Below are positions 14,101-24,960 of a stretch of DNA of 64,000 nt, one piece after another. Source of the DNA: Crotophaga sulcirostris (lineage: Eukaryota > Chordata > Aves > Cuculiformes > Crotophagidae); assembly GCA_013397455.1 (NCBI GenBank), contig VYZB01000168.1, forward strand, positions 524,839 to 588,838. Direction: 5' to 3'. The notes beneath the pieces are model-generated. The model did no database searches. It saw only the letters and a program-made list of their open reading frames with translations, and was not told the DNA's origin. The translations under genes and the position numbers were made by a program. The first letter of the stretch is position 1. The number at the start of each line of letters is the position of its first letter.

Positions 14101-15599
14101 CACTTGTATCTGGCCAAAGTTACCGTACCCATGAATTATTCAAATATGCAATTATTGCATTTGATATATCACTGGGTATAACCGTGGGAATGAGAAACAG
14201 TGTTCTAGTGCAGCTGATTGCATATGCCTTCCAAACCATAAGGACATCAATTTAAGGTGCTCACATTGATGGAGTGCTCTGCAACCCCTTATTAAGATTC
14301 TGGCCAACTCCTGTAGCAGTTTTCCCCTGCAGAGTAAATTTCATGGAGTTTTTTAGCCTCCCTTTTCTTTATACCTACAGTGTAAGTGCCAAACACTACC
14401 CCCTACAGTTTCAATTCATGGTTCTGCAGTAGTTCTCAAAGGTCAATGGCATAAAGATCAGATCATTTTCAGCCTACTGATCAATGCTACACAAGTGACC
14501 TGAGTCCTGTGAACCATGTATTGAAGCTGGCTCATAACTTTGACTTTATTGGAAGTTTCCAGTTTCCTACATTAACCTTCTCTGCAAATTCACTTTTCCC
14601 TAAGGCCAGAGGGCTCTGCCCTGCCTTTGGCCTATACTGCTCATATCACCTTTATCCAGACAAAAAAAGCATGTTCACATGGTGATGTTTTCTTTTGACT
14701 AAACACACCAGAGACAGATCTATCAGCCTTCAAACACATGAAGCATAGGGCTGCCTAAGCAGAACATCTCTTGCCTGAAGTCTAGACCTTTATGGTCTCA
14801 TACACTGAGCTTCAAACAGCTTGCCCTTTGCTCTCTCCTCAAGTACTTGCATTTGCAAATTGATAACACGCTTCATTCCTGTCCCCTCATTAGTGGGGAC
14901 TGCTCTCCCCAGCTCCACGGTATAGAAAGATTTTGCTGAGTTGTCATTTATTTGAAGATCCTGTAGGAAAATGACCACACTTGTTTTTAAACCTCATCCT
15001 GAATTTTCACAAGCCTTTTTCATTGTGGATCTGTCCACTCTCTCATTCTTTTTGTACCTATTTTATTTAGCAGAGGATTGAATTCTGTCAGTGTTTGCTG
15101 CTGGAACAAACATTTTGGCTATGGGTGTCTCTTGTGTTTTTCCATCTCTTTGGCTCTCATTTCAAATCACAGCTGTTTAAAATGTCTACCCTTTCCTTTT
15201 CTTACATTTCCCAGTTTTTCTTCAAGATGCTGTCCCTCATGCACTGATCCAGCAAATTTCTGTGCTGGAACCTAAAAAAAAGTTCCTTCAAAGGTTACTG
15301 TCCTCAGGTTATTGCAGCTGCCCATGAACTGAAGCAATAAAAGCTCATACCATTTATCTCAGAAAGGCTCTAAAACTCATCTGCTCAGTTAATTTGTATG
15401 ACATGGACTACATAAGATCCCATTGTAATCTTGTTCATGTGGCTGAATATAACACTACTGCCCTAAGGTAAGCCCTTGAGCTTTGGGGGGTTTTGCTGCT
15501 GGAAGCCTTTGAAGGTGGCACAACCATGCCAAGCTCCTGGTCTTTTCACAGTAGAGACAGCTCAACAGGCTCTTTGTTGGCTGAGTCATTGAGAAAAGT

Positions 15600-16090
15600 T
15601 CTCACAAGCCTCCAAAAGTTTATTTTAGAATATCAGGACCAATTGCATTATGGTGGGATAAGAAATAGGAGGCTGCTTTTATGTCTATTAATTAATTCTG
15701 AAATAATTGCATTATTTAACTTTTAACAAAAAATGGGGACATGGGTTTTAATGAAGAATTCATGCTCCGACCTGAAGGAAAGTGTTATGGTATTGCATTG
15801 TGCTGCTCTATCACTCCCATGACAAATAGTGCGGATGTGTTAGTGACCTACATGGACTCATTTAGATGCAAACACAGCAATACTCCTGAAAAGCTGCCCT
15901 GCTTTGAGGAAGAACAAGTTCCAAATATTGCTGAATGGAATTCAGTCTCAGAGCAGTAATTACTGATTGTAATTTTGGAGTAAATGCAGTAATTAATTAT
16001 TGTCGTTTTCCATCAGTCCATTATATTTTGTGCCAATCTTAGAATAACTACAATAATTAACAAATAGGATTTTGCATGCTCTGGTATTGA
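15600..16090. promoter_or_regulatory. Possible conserved non-coding element, downstream flank
   Basis: Repeated homeodomain-type cores (ATTAATTAATTC, GTAATTAATTATTG, CAATAATTAACA) and several CAATTGC/AATTGC boxes within 500 bp, with no simple-repeat structure. The call rests on motif density only. Confidence 0.25.
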
Positions 16091-16950
16091 AACTCTGGTT
16101 TATAGAACAGACATGAGAATTTTATCATCACAAAGTTATTAGTAATTTAAACGGGCAGGCAGGTTAAAATTGATCAGCCAAAAAGTAAAAAGATTTCCTT
16201 GTCAGTTTTGCAGACACCTTCAGTAGTTCTGTTTCAGCCTCCTCCGATTACATTCACTTCCATTCTCTCATGTACAAGCACAACAGGACGAAGTTTGGGT
16301 TACAAATACAGTGAGGGTTGTTTAATTAAATCATAGTCATCAGTGGAAATCAAAAGTAAAAGTAATCCATAGCAAAAAAACCCTTGGCTGACCTGATGTT
16401 TTTCCAGTATGTAAACTCTCTTTCTCAAATGAAGCAGTGCTGATTTTGTTCTCATTTTATTCACTCATATTGAAACTTGTGCTGGAGTATTGTTTTGATG
16501 TAACTATACTTTTGCAAATTTCTATAATGTAAGCAAGTCCTAAATGACCTAAGTGATGACTAAAGGAGGGAAATGACAATAATCTGTGCAGGACAAAGAC
16601 GAGTTGTTTAACATGATAGTAGGAGGCATAACTACAAAAAATGGGATTAGATCCTGATAAAGGATAGTTAGTCTGAATCTCAAGATGAACAGCTTAATAG
16701 ACGATAGTGAGATCAATGCAGCTGTGGAATAGCCTCTCAGTGGAGGTAATACAATCCTATTTGAGAAGGATAAGCAACCCAGAATTCAGTAAAAAATACA
16801 CTTGTGGCAGAGTTGGCACTGAAGCTACCTGAAATGACAAGAGGCAGCCAGAAATCTTCCATTCACATCTTATTGTTTATGGACCTTTGGAATTTTACCT
16901 GTTTGTTTTATTTTTGGCTGATAATGTCTGCTTAATTTAAAATGAGGTGG

Positions 16951-16996
16951 GTTTTCTGGTTTGTTTTTTTTTGTTTGTTTGGGTTTTTTTTTCCCC
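16951..16996. repeat. T-rich (TTTG)n-like tract
   Basis: Poly-T interrupted by single or triple Gs, ending in CCCC. Low-complexity DNA. Confidence 0.85.
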
Positions 16997-18092
16997 TTCA
17001 TATCTGCAGAGTTTTCCAGTTTGGTGTCCTATGCATTAGAATGAAAATAAAAAAAAATCCTCTGGGAAAAAATATCAGCTATTCCTGCCAGCTGCAAAAT
17101 CAAGCATAGCACACCTTCTACACATCAGCACATGCTCAAGAAACTGTGAAGGAAGACCTAAACATCTGTTTTTTGTATTCGAACTTTGGCCCATGTTATT
17201 TCCCCAGGCATTTTGGAGAAGCAGGTTGCCTGGACAATGCACTTTTAATGTTTTGCCATTACTCTTAGGAGCTCAGCTGAAAAAAATGTTACTATTGAAC
17301 TCATTTTTTTTCACTCTTCTGCTTCACTTTTACCTCACTCGCTTTATCTTACTCAGTTTCATGCCAGTCAGTGCTCCAAGTTAGTCTCACCCAAACATCT
17401 GTCCATCTTTAGATTTAAAGAAAACTCCAACAGCAGAGCATCTATCTGAGGTGGTAAAGAATACTTTGCTTATGATCAGTCACTGCAGTGAAGCCACAGA
17501 AGGGGAATGGACAGGATTTCACTGCTCTGCTGTGCAATCTCTTTTATTGATCTATCAGCTAGATGATTCTGTGCTGCTCTGTTAAGTCCATAACACTGGA
17601 AGAGCTGTGAATTATGGAGTTTTCTAGGCAATATTGTCCTATCATGGCTACTACTGACTTAGCGTGGATGAGGCACTGGGGAACAGTCATTGAGACCCAA
17701 TGTGGAGGGCTGGAGTCGCACTGATCATTTCTGCTGCCATGGAAAGGAGCAGAGGAGCTTGTCTTCCTACCTGTCCTACCAGTCCACCAGGGTGATGGCA
17801 ATGCAGAGGGCTCACACGCATCCCCAGGTGCTGCAGGTTGTGCCTGCAACTTTGCCATATTGCAGGGTACTTGAGGGCTTCTAGGAATGGCTACCCAAGA
17901 GGGCTGCAGATTTCAGGGTATTTTTTTCTTAATTATTTTGTGCATTTACTATCTGAAAGACTCAGGACGAGTCTCTGAATACTTACTTCCTAGTCCTGAG
18001 GGGGAGATTTGTAATAGAATATATTGATTTTGGCAGAGTTGCCTCAAATGATTCTTCTCTCTTAGTTTTGCTTTCTCTTCTCCAAACTCCGC

Positions 18093-18125
18093 CTTTTTTC
18101 TTTTTTTTTTTTCTTTCTTTTTTTC
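18093..18125. repeat. Poly-T / CTTT low-complexity tract
   Basis: A T-rich tract with scattered Cs on the plus strand. The lysine-rich open frame on the opposite strand is an artefact of it. Confidence 0.9.
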
Positions 18126-18467
18126 CCATACAACTACCTCTTTAATTATACAGAAAAGAAAAGAGAACAAAAGCAGCCATTTTGGACATATTTTGCCATC
18201 TGAATTCTTCAGAGCTTTGTTTGCTGCAGCTTGTGGGCTTATCTTCCACATCACAGAGACTCTTTCAGTGTTTGACAGCAACTTTAGAGCGCTTCCAAGG
18301 AAAACAAAATACTTCAAATCACTGGTGATCTAGACTGTTCCTGTCTCAAAAGGGAGATTTTTCAGTTTTAAAAAAGTGCATCTAGAATTAAAATTGAGTG
18401 AAGATCTTTCTTTCTTGGTTAGGAAAAAATACTTCGGTGGATTGTATACTTTATTATATACTTGTTT

Positions 18468-18736
18468 TCCCAAGTGACAGGTGATAGGATGAGAGGCAAT
18501 GGCCTCAAGTTGCACCATGGGAGGTTCAGATTAGACAGCAGGAAAAATTTCTTCACTGAAAAGTTGTCAGGCATTGGCACAGCTGCCCAGGGTGGTGGCT
18601 GAGTCACCATCCTTGGAGATGTTTAAAAGATGGGTAGATGAAGCACTTGGGGATATGTTTAGTAGCAGACAGGTGTGGTTGGACTTGATGATCTCAAAGG
18701 TATTTTCCAACCAATTCTATTACTCTATGATCCTAT
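18468..18736 (+). mobile_element. CR1 LINE, 5'-truncated 3' fragment (plus)
   Basis: This is the 3' end of an avian CR1 retrotransposon in plus orientation. Recognisable landmarks in order are GATGAGAGGCAATGGCCTCA, AATTTCTTCACTGAAAAG, GCTGCCCAGGGTGGTGGCTG, TTGGACTTGATGATCTCAAA, and a 3' end of imperfect ATTCTATG-like octamers. It is only about 270 bp and carries no reverse transcriptase sequence, as is usual for CR1, which inserts with severe 5' truncation and no target poly(A). It lies about 1.1 kb downstream of the farther candidate CELF4 poly(A) signal. Confidence 0.92.
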
Positions 18737-19817
18737 ATCAAACTGGGTGCTGCTTGTGTTTGTTGGCAGCTTCTTATTTTTGGAAAAGAGTTCAATAAAA
18801 CAAAGCTCTTCCTCAGAAAATATCCCACTTAAAAAGTTTCTTGAGCATCCTCTTGAAGCACATGAGTAATTGCCCTGATGTCAATATGGTTATGCACATG
18901 CTTCAAATTGAAATTAAGAACCCTGAAGAGCTGCAGCCTAAGTAAAACTAGATAAAAAACATACAGAATTTATTACGTTTCTGCCAATTAAAGGAGCTGC
19001 CTGCTCTCAAGCTTTGCTGTAGCTATGCCATACCCATGGACCTAACTGGCTTCTGTCCTAATGTTTTTAGGGAACTTTTTGTTGCAGTAATGACACTGCC
19101 TACTGAGCAGGCAAGTTAGAGAATCCCAGTGGTGTTTTGGAAGCTAACTGAAAGTTGCACATCAAACCAGCCATTGGGGTGCAATAACACCACAACTGAT
19201 CCATCTTTAAGTAAGGCTTATTTCTGAGGGTTTTTCTCTGCACTGGCTTCTGTTGCACAGCACTGTCCGGAAGCTGACTTGGGGTCATGAGGACTATAAC
19301 TCCTCTGTCTGCTTCTAGACTGCTGGTATGAATTTTTCTGAGCACTGGAAAGCAGATGAACTGAAGAAATAACTGGGCCTAAGCCCTTCTGAACTTATGG
19401 GTATCCTTGCTGTCACAAGTGTACTCTCCAGTCTAAACTGGCATGGAAGTCCCTGTGCTAAATTAAATTCTTCCCTGGGATGTGCTTCTTCAGTGTCCTC
19501 CTGAGGCCCCATGCACTTGACTGATCCCTTTTGTTAGGTGCAGAAAAGCACACACAAAACTTTTTTTCCCAGAGAACATTGTTCTGATAAAAGACAGGTA
19601 TATCTTCACCTCCTTCAAGTAAAGGTTCCTACAAGTAGAGTGTGGAAGTGATCTGGTGATACAACCGAACTGATATTGCTGGAAAACCAGCATTAAAATC
19701 AAAGTAAAAGCCAGGAAGGCTAAAGGACTTCCTATTTAGAGGCAACAATTTTAGACCATCCTGCTTTGCAGAAACCAAGGAAAGGAAAAAAAATGCTCTA
19801 AGAGAAAGATACAGAAT

Positions 19818-19823
19818 TTTATT
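19818..19823 (-). promoter_or_regulatory. Candidate poly(A) signal, distal
   Basis: AATAAA is read on the minus strand, about 2.0 kb downstream of the CELF4 stop codon. About 25 bases further on comes a run of eight Ts and then a TTTCC stretch, as expected of a downstream U-rich element. It looks better than the site at 20805-20810. RNA 3'-end data would decide. Confidence 0.35.
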
Positions 19824-20677
19824 GCCATTTTACCAGCTGATTTCTTTTTACATAATTACTGCGAGAAAAAAAAACAAACAACAAAACTTTGTCCTACTAC
19901 TGACCAATCTTTTTGTAGGAAACAAACTGAAACCTCAACATCAGCCTGACATAAGGTAAAGGTAGAGCAATTCATAATGATCCATAATAATGAAAAGACC
20001 ATAAACTCATATCAGTGAATTTTTGACAACACGAGTGTCTATAGCCCCATGCTTTCTTACACAGCCATAAGAAATAAGCATATTCTCAGTGATCACAGCT
20101 ATACTATGATATAAAGCTATTGCTTGGTGCCAAACTAAGATGTTTGTGTTCCTTCATCCCTTTGCAGATGCTATTGAAAATCTCCCCAACAAAGACAGCC
20201 CCTGCTTTAAGAAAATCGCACGCATGCATCTCCTGCTCACCCCCCAGCAAAATCTGCAGTAAAAAGCCAGCGTGATGAAGCAAAAAGCTGTATATGGAAA
20301 CATATTTTTGTTTCGAGCTTCCAAGAGGCCTCGTCATAAGCAAGGAAAAGAAAAGAGGTATTTGAAGGAGGAAAATGCATTGACAGGTATCTTCATACAG
20401 TCACATATAAAGGAGAATCTAAACCATGGAGGCTGTATCTTGTGCATGCACATAATATGTGTATTTAAAGGTTTTTTAATCTGCATCATACTGTCTTCAG
20501 TGCAACACCTGTTTCAAAGACATTTTGATCCCATTCCTTAATTCTTAGTAGAAGCGATACTGCTCTCAAGACGAATAAAATACATTTTTCAAAGATATTA
20601 AAGATATCAGTGCAAAAGTAAAAGTTTTAAAATAGGGATTTCCTGCCTGTACCTTAGATGGGTCAAAAAAGGCTTGA

Positions 20678-20765
20678 ATTGAAATCACTGAATCTTAGAC
20701 ATTACAGCTATAATGGCCTAGAAAGGTTCACTAAGCCATCTCTCTGTGACTGATTTTGGAGTGCA
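20678..20765 (-). mobile_element. Possible degraded CR1/L3-type 3' fragment
   Basis: The plus strand reads AATCACTGAATCTTAGACAT followed by GGCCTAGAAAGG and AAGCCATC. This resembles the reverse complement of an old CR1/L3 3' end (an ATCATAGAATC-like start, then a ctagAAAGGtca...AgtCCATC pattern). If real it is oriented like CELF4 and lies in or just below its 3' UTR. The match is short and diverged. Confidence 0.35.
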
Positions 20766-20804
20766 AACTGCTTGTTGCAGCTTAGGGCTACCTCATGTGC
20801 TGGG

Positions 20805-20810
20805 TTTATT
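20805..20810 (-). promoter_or_regulatory. Candidate poly(A) signal, proximal
   Basis: AATAAA is read on the minus strand, about 1.04 kb downstream of the CELF4 stop codon. It is the first canonical hexamer after the stop. The downstream sequence is not strongly U- or GU-rich, so it is a weak candidate. Confidence 0.3.
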
Positions 20811-21794
20811 GTGGAATGTCTAGTGTGGAACAGTTTTAACAGCAGGAACACTTCCTGTCTCTCTAACAAACACGTATGCTTTTGAATTTCTGTATCTCAG
20901 AGTATTAACTAATGGAAAAAACAGCCAGGGGTGGAAAATATTTCCATTTTTGGAAGCATCTCCACTTTTGTTATGGGTGATAGGCTGGGATTCCAGTGAA
21001 ACAAGCTGCTACTTCTGATATTTTTGACAGTGTTACATGCATTAGAAATTCCTTTGGAGTATCAATTTTACTCCTTTCCAACAACACAAAGGGCATGAGT
21101 CTAACAATGAGACTCTCGTTCAGTTTTGTCTAGGTCCTCACTCAAGCAAAGCTTCCTTGGCTTTGTTCAGGCTTTCTCTACACAGAGAAGTTAACAACAA
21201 CTGTGCAAGAAGTGAGCATGGAAACTTCTATTAATTTCTTAGGCTTGGGAAGAAAGAAATTAGGGGTTATTTAGTTATCATGGAGACATATTTACATAAA
21301 GTTATTATGCTGGGATGAAACTGGATACAGACCATACTGTATGAAGAATGAAGAATACTTCAAAACGCTTGCAACACAGAGCTATTAAGACAGACATTGT
21401 CCCAGTCCAGTCACCTGGGATTAAACTGCAGCCCAGTCCCGTCTCTTAACTGCAGATTTTCTTCAGCCACCAGAAATGCTCTCTTTGGCTGAGCTAGGGC
21501 ATTCAGGATAGCTGGTGGTTCTCTTCTAGCGATCAGGAAGACTTTCTAGAGATGCAGGATGCCCTGGGAGTGAGAAACTTGGCTCATCCCTTGTTAAGCA
21601 TCCTTCGACCTCTTTTTCTAAAGAGGCACACACACAAACGGTTCCTGGTTTATGTGTGGGTGCGTATCTGTGCAGTGTGGCCCTAACCAGAGGCGTAAGT
21701 GAAAAAGGCAGAAACTAGAGAGTCATAGAACTGAAACTTTTTGGAGGTCTACCACACAAAAAGAGGCTACAATCACAGCTGACACCCCCTTCCC

Positions 21795-21806
21795 CATGCA
21801 GTTACC
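21795..21806 (-). promoter_or_regulatory. Donor-like CAG|GTAACT followed by UGCAUG in the 3' UTR
   Basis: On the minus strand, 40 nt after the stop, the sequence CAG|GTAACTGCATG combines a good 5' splice site (exon end at 21806) with a directly following UGCAUG. A downstream UGCAUG usually promotes use of the exon before it. This could define a 3' UTR intron. No partner acceptor was identified. Confidence 0.3.
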
Positions 21807-21844
21807 TGTGCTAGTGCTTTTTATCCAGTGGTTCCCATAACTCT

Positions 21845-21972
21845 TCAGTAGGGACGATTAGCATCCTTTGGCCTCTTCAGCTGCACCTTCAGTCTCTTCA
21901 TGCCAATCTGGAAGCCATTCATAGCCTGGATAGCAGCTTGGGCACTGGCAGGATTGTCAAAACTCACAAAAC
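21845..21972 (-). CDS. CELF4: CELF4 last coding exon, end of RRM3 and stop codon
   Basis: The acceptor is TTTTGACAG|GT (AG at 21974-21973). With the carried base the exon encodes [20 protein letters not shown], then [22 protein letters not shown] and a TGA at 21847-21845. It completes RNP1 (KCFGFVSF), helix 2 ([11 protein letters not shown]) and beta-4 (KRLKVQLKR). The tail [10 protein letters not shown] is the classic C-terminus of CELF3, CELF4 and CELF6. CELF5 ends differently and CELF1/2 have KRSKND-type tails, so together with the upstream linker the gene is CELF4. One residue, Ala in SAQAAIQ, is Thr in mammalian CELF4 as I recall it. The exon is preceded by a 20.1-kb intron, the longest complete one here. 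A pyrimidine-rich tract and a UGCAUG lie within 150 nt upstream. It presumably continues into the 3' UTR below 21845. Confidence 0.95.
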
Positions 21973-22031
21973 CTGTCAAAACATGATGCAAGGCAGGGGG
22001 TTTAATGAGCTGAAGGGGGCCAAGGCACGTA

Positions 22032-22037
22032 CATGCA
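22032..22037 (-). promoter_or_regulatory. UGCAUG (RBFOX-type) motif upstream of last coding exon
   Basis: TGCATG is read on the minus strand, 60 nt upstream of the last-exon acceptor. RBFOX proteins bind UGCAUG near neuronal alternative exons, where upstream binding usually favours skipping. A single hexamer can occur by chance. Its pairing with the site at 21795-21800 raises interest. Confidence 0.35.
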
Positions 22038-22065
22038 ACGACCACTGAGAATGAACATGGGTAAA

Positions 22066-22140
22066 GGGTGAGGGCAGAGGGAGGGAGGGATTAAGCAGGT
22101 AGGAGGATGGGAGGGTAGGCAGGAGAGTGAGAGGATGGTT
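22066..22140. repeat. G-run tract; pyrimidine-rich in CELF4 RNA
   Basis: The plus strand has five GGG runs with 1-4-base loops at 22066-22089, followed by more G/A-rich sequence to about 22140. This fits a G-quadruplex motif on the CELF4 template strand. In the sense RNA it is a C/U-rich stretch 95-170 nt upstream of the last-exon acceptor, a possible binding place for polypyrimidine- or poly(C)-binding proteins. Confidence 0.6.
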
Positions 22141-22833
22141 GCCAATGGGGGCAAAGGGTAGGAGAGGTTGCTAAAGATCAGTTTCTCTGGTCTGAGTACA
22201 GTTTGGACACAAGGCTATGTGAAGCAGGGGGATCCAAATGCTGGTGCCAGAGCACCAGCACAGGCAATATTTTGGTTACCTTTGAGCTGCACATCAGGAG
22301 ATGTGATGCATGGTCTCAAGGCATTCTGTCTTACTCTGTTTCACTCCATCATGACTGGGGTAAATCTCTAGACCTCCCCTCACTCACCAATATAACCTTT
22401 CCTTTGTCTTCCAGTATTTACAGTGGAGGGAACCTGACATATCTACTACTACTCCCATATTATGGCAACATAAGTAAAATGTGAATTTAGTAAAGTCTTC
22501 ATTATGGTATTCATTGGTATGAATAGTTTGATTGTTGGCCACTTAAGCAATGTGAGGAACTTTATTAACTGGTAATTACTGCAGACTGTATGATGACTCT
22601 GCAGCTGAGAAAGACGAACGCTAGTGCTTTCCTAACAAGGTTTCCATAAGTAGTTTCATACCTCACCAGCAAATCATCCAATCAGCCATGGAGTGCATCC
22701 AGCAGTAGGAACACCTACTTTGTCTCAATGGAAGACTTGCTCTCTGGGGATTGGAAGAGCCAAGATAGGTCAAAACCACATGGGATGCAATGCATCTATT
22801 ACATTCAACTTTGAGGAGGGCTACTGGTGTGCA

Positions 22834-22841
22834 TTTTTTTC

Positions 22842-22872
<31 letters not shown>

Positions 22873-22898
22873 CTTTTTTTTTTTCTTTTTCCCTTTAG
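22834..22898. repeat. (T8-10 C)n minisatellite-like tract
   Basis: Runs of 7-11 Ts separated by single or double Cs, about six units, ending in CCCTTTAG. On the CELF4 sense strand it is A8G-type. The opposite-strand Lys-rich open frame here is an artefact. Confidence 0.95.
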
Positions 22899-24859
22899 CT
22901 TCAGGAAAAGGCCTCATTTGCCCAAACTATATATGACTTTATGTGGAGTGACCATGGGTTTGAGATATTAGTGAGTCAGGGGGCCATCAAATTGTATGAG
23001 AATTGTCTCCGCTATCTTTGCCAGAAATGCTCCCGTGTGCCAACAACATTTCTGAGCACAAACCCTAAGTAAGATTAGCCTGGACCAGCCTGGACTCCAG
23101 ACAAAGCCATCTGTTTTCCCACCCCTGCAAAGCTCTGGCAGCACAAATCAACCCTAGGAATGCAGCGTCTCTCAACAGACAGGCTGAAATGAACAGACAG
23201 TTTGAGAGCCCTTCAAAAAACAAATGCTGAGCAGTTGCTGCCAGGTATACACTTGCTCCTGACAACAGCACTAGGCATGGCCTACAGCCTTGTGCTGTAC
23301 TGTGAATGCATTCAGCAGCACCTCCTCCCTGTCTACTTCCTCCTCAAAAGCAAGTCTCACAGATGAGACAAGGTGCTTGCATTTGAAGAAGCCACGCCTA
23401 CACATGCACATATGTACAAGCACACCTTTTCACTCTTGCATTAAAGCTGTACTCCCTGCCTTTGGTTAAAAAATAAGTTTATGAGCGGTCATAACACCTA
23501 TGGTTTTAGTCTCTAAGTGAGACAATATGTTGACTGAGTATGACAGATGTGGGTTTAAAGACGGAGATCCATGGCATAAACAGGCATCCCTCTTTGCTCT
23601 CGACTCTTGAAGCCAAGGCTCCAAGTAACTGGCTACCCATGCAGTTTTCCTGCCAACCACTTGGATGAGGAGGTACTAACACTGCAGCTCTGAAGATGTC
23701 AGCAAAAGTGCTGCTAAAGTCTCACAGCAGTCATCAATCTCTAGACAGAAAACTGGAGAGTTATGGTAAGTAATGAGCTGGGTATTACCCAATGGCAATG
23801 GAACTTCTCTCCCAATCTCTTACTAGCCAGTAAGCACTGGGTAATGATCCCAGTTTACCTTTGACTAGTTGAATAACCTATCAGTCAACAAGATTCTATG
23901 ATCTGATCTCAGCAAAGGAGCAAACTCAACAGCTGTTGATTTCACCTGAATTGATTCAGTATTTAAATACTGTTGGCAGGTCCTTTGGAAATGTTTTACC
24001 TCAGCTTCTACTTGAAACTGGCTATGTAGCTACCTTACATCTTTGAATAGAGGTTGTAGTGAATGCTGGTTCTTTTCAAAATCACCTCTAGATTGCTAAT
24101 GCTCCTGTCCAAAATCCATCAGTTACATTTATAACATTAAACTAAAACTGTGTCAGGGAAGTTCAGAGGAACTGGAACCAAATCTTCTCTACCGATGGAT
24201 TTTTAGAAACTTGACATAGTTTTGGCTTGTGCCTAACTCCAAATAACTCCTAGACAAAATCTGAGTAGTAGCACAGGACAGAGGCTGTTATCAGTAGTTA
24301 GCTTGGATATGGCCATGGTACTCTAGAAAGCAGAAGAATGTAATAGTTTGGGTGTGGGCCATTCTGTGCCAGCTGGCCTCACTGCTAGGGCAAAGTGCCA
24401 GGTATGTTTACTTTACTCATATATACACAGCTACCAGGAATCAAAGCTGAGTTGGATGCAGTTGGATAATTGCTTATACCATGCCTTTAGAGAACTAGCT
24501 TGTCTGTGAACTTTGATTTCTGCTCTTGTAACTCATCCTGTTGCAATGTACCTTTTACTGACTAAACGTGCACACCTAAAGTGTGTCTACATGTGCATCC
24601 ATTTGTGAGCAAATCACCTTGGGATTGTAAAATAACCACTGGAAGTCTAGCCAATATAGTCAGTGGAGTGTAGGACAGGATTTCTCTCTTTTCTCAGGCT
24701 ACTCCTAGCTGTGCTCAAATGAAACAAGTCCCAGTGGCTGTGTAGCACGGACCAGTGCTGGCTGCTATGAAGGCAAGTGTATAGCTTAAATGGAGGTACA
24801 TCTATTGTGGGATTTACCTGGTTCTGCAGTTGGGACTAACATCTCAAGGTAAGGTGTTG

Positions 24860-24960
24860 TTAACTGACAGGCGCCTCAGTGAGTCGCTCCCCAGAATGAT
24901 GTTAATTGCTGAATCAAACGCCTAATGCATGCAAATCCCACTGGAAATGCTGCCAAGTCT
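24860..24960. promoter_or_regulatory. Octamer-containing block in last CELF4 intron
   Basis: It contains ATGCAAAT at 24929-24936 (POU/octamer site), within AATGCATGCAAAT, plus GTTAATTGC nearby. The overlapping CATGCA at 24928-24933 is UGCAUG in CELF4 RNA. It could be a DNA or an RNA element. Confidence 0.3.

Larger units (their letters stand above)
1..19817. other. Intergenic DNA downstream of CELF4
   Basis: I find no exon here that I can name. Longer open frames on the minus strand (7199-7672 and 10187-10738) show no domain, low-complexity match or splice context I can recognise, and are probably chance. In mammals the neighbour on this side is KIAA1328, transcribed towards CELF4; its last exons might be here on the plus strand, but I could not identify them. 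Purine-rich simple repeats fill part of the first kilobase. One CR1 copy and two AT-rich possible conserved elements are listed separately. Confidence 0.7.
19818..21844 (-). other. CELF4: Presumed CELF4 3' UTR (end not fixed)
   Basis: The region directly downstream of the CELF4 stop codon contains no further matching coding sequence. The first clear AATAAA on the minus strand is at 20810-20805, about 1.04 kb after the stop. The next good one is at 19823-19818, about 2.0 kb after the stop, and it is followed by a U-rich stretch. Either could be the true end, and shorter or longer ends are possible. A donor-like CAG|GTAACT lies 40 nt after the stop. A degraded CR1-like fragment lies at about 20678-20765. 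The extent given is an inference. Confidence 0.4.

Noticed and set aside
17949..18317. Minus-strand open frame with a Lys-rich centre
   Set aside because: The centre is the reverse strand of the poly-T tract at 18093-18125; the flanks have no similarity.
1..19817. Last exons of a convergent neighbour such as KIAA1328
   Set aside because: Expected from mammalian gene order, but I could not identify any exon from the sequence.
21720..21775. CR1-like GTCATAGAACTGAAA near the CELF4 stop
   Set aside because: Too short and too diverged to call.
22663..22971. Poly-Lys and poly-Phe open frames on both strands
   Set aside because: Both arise from the T8C repeat at 22834-22898.
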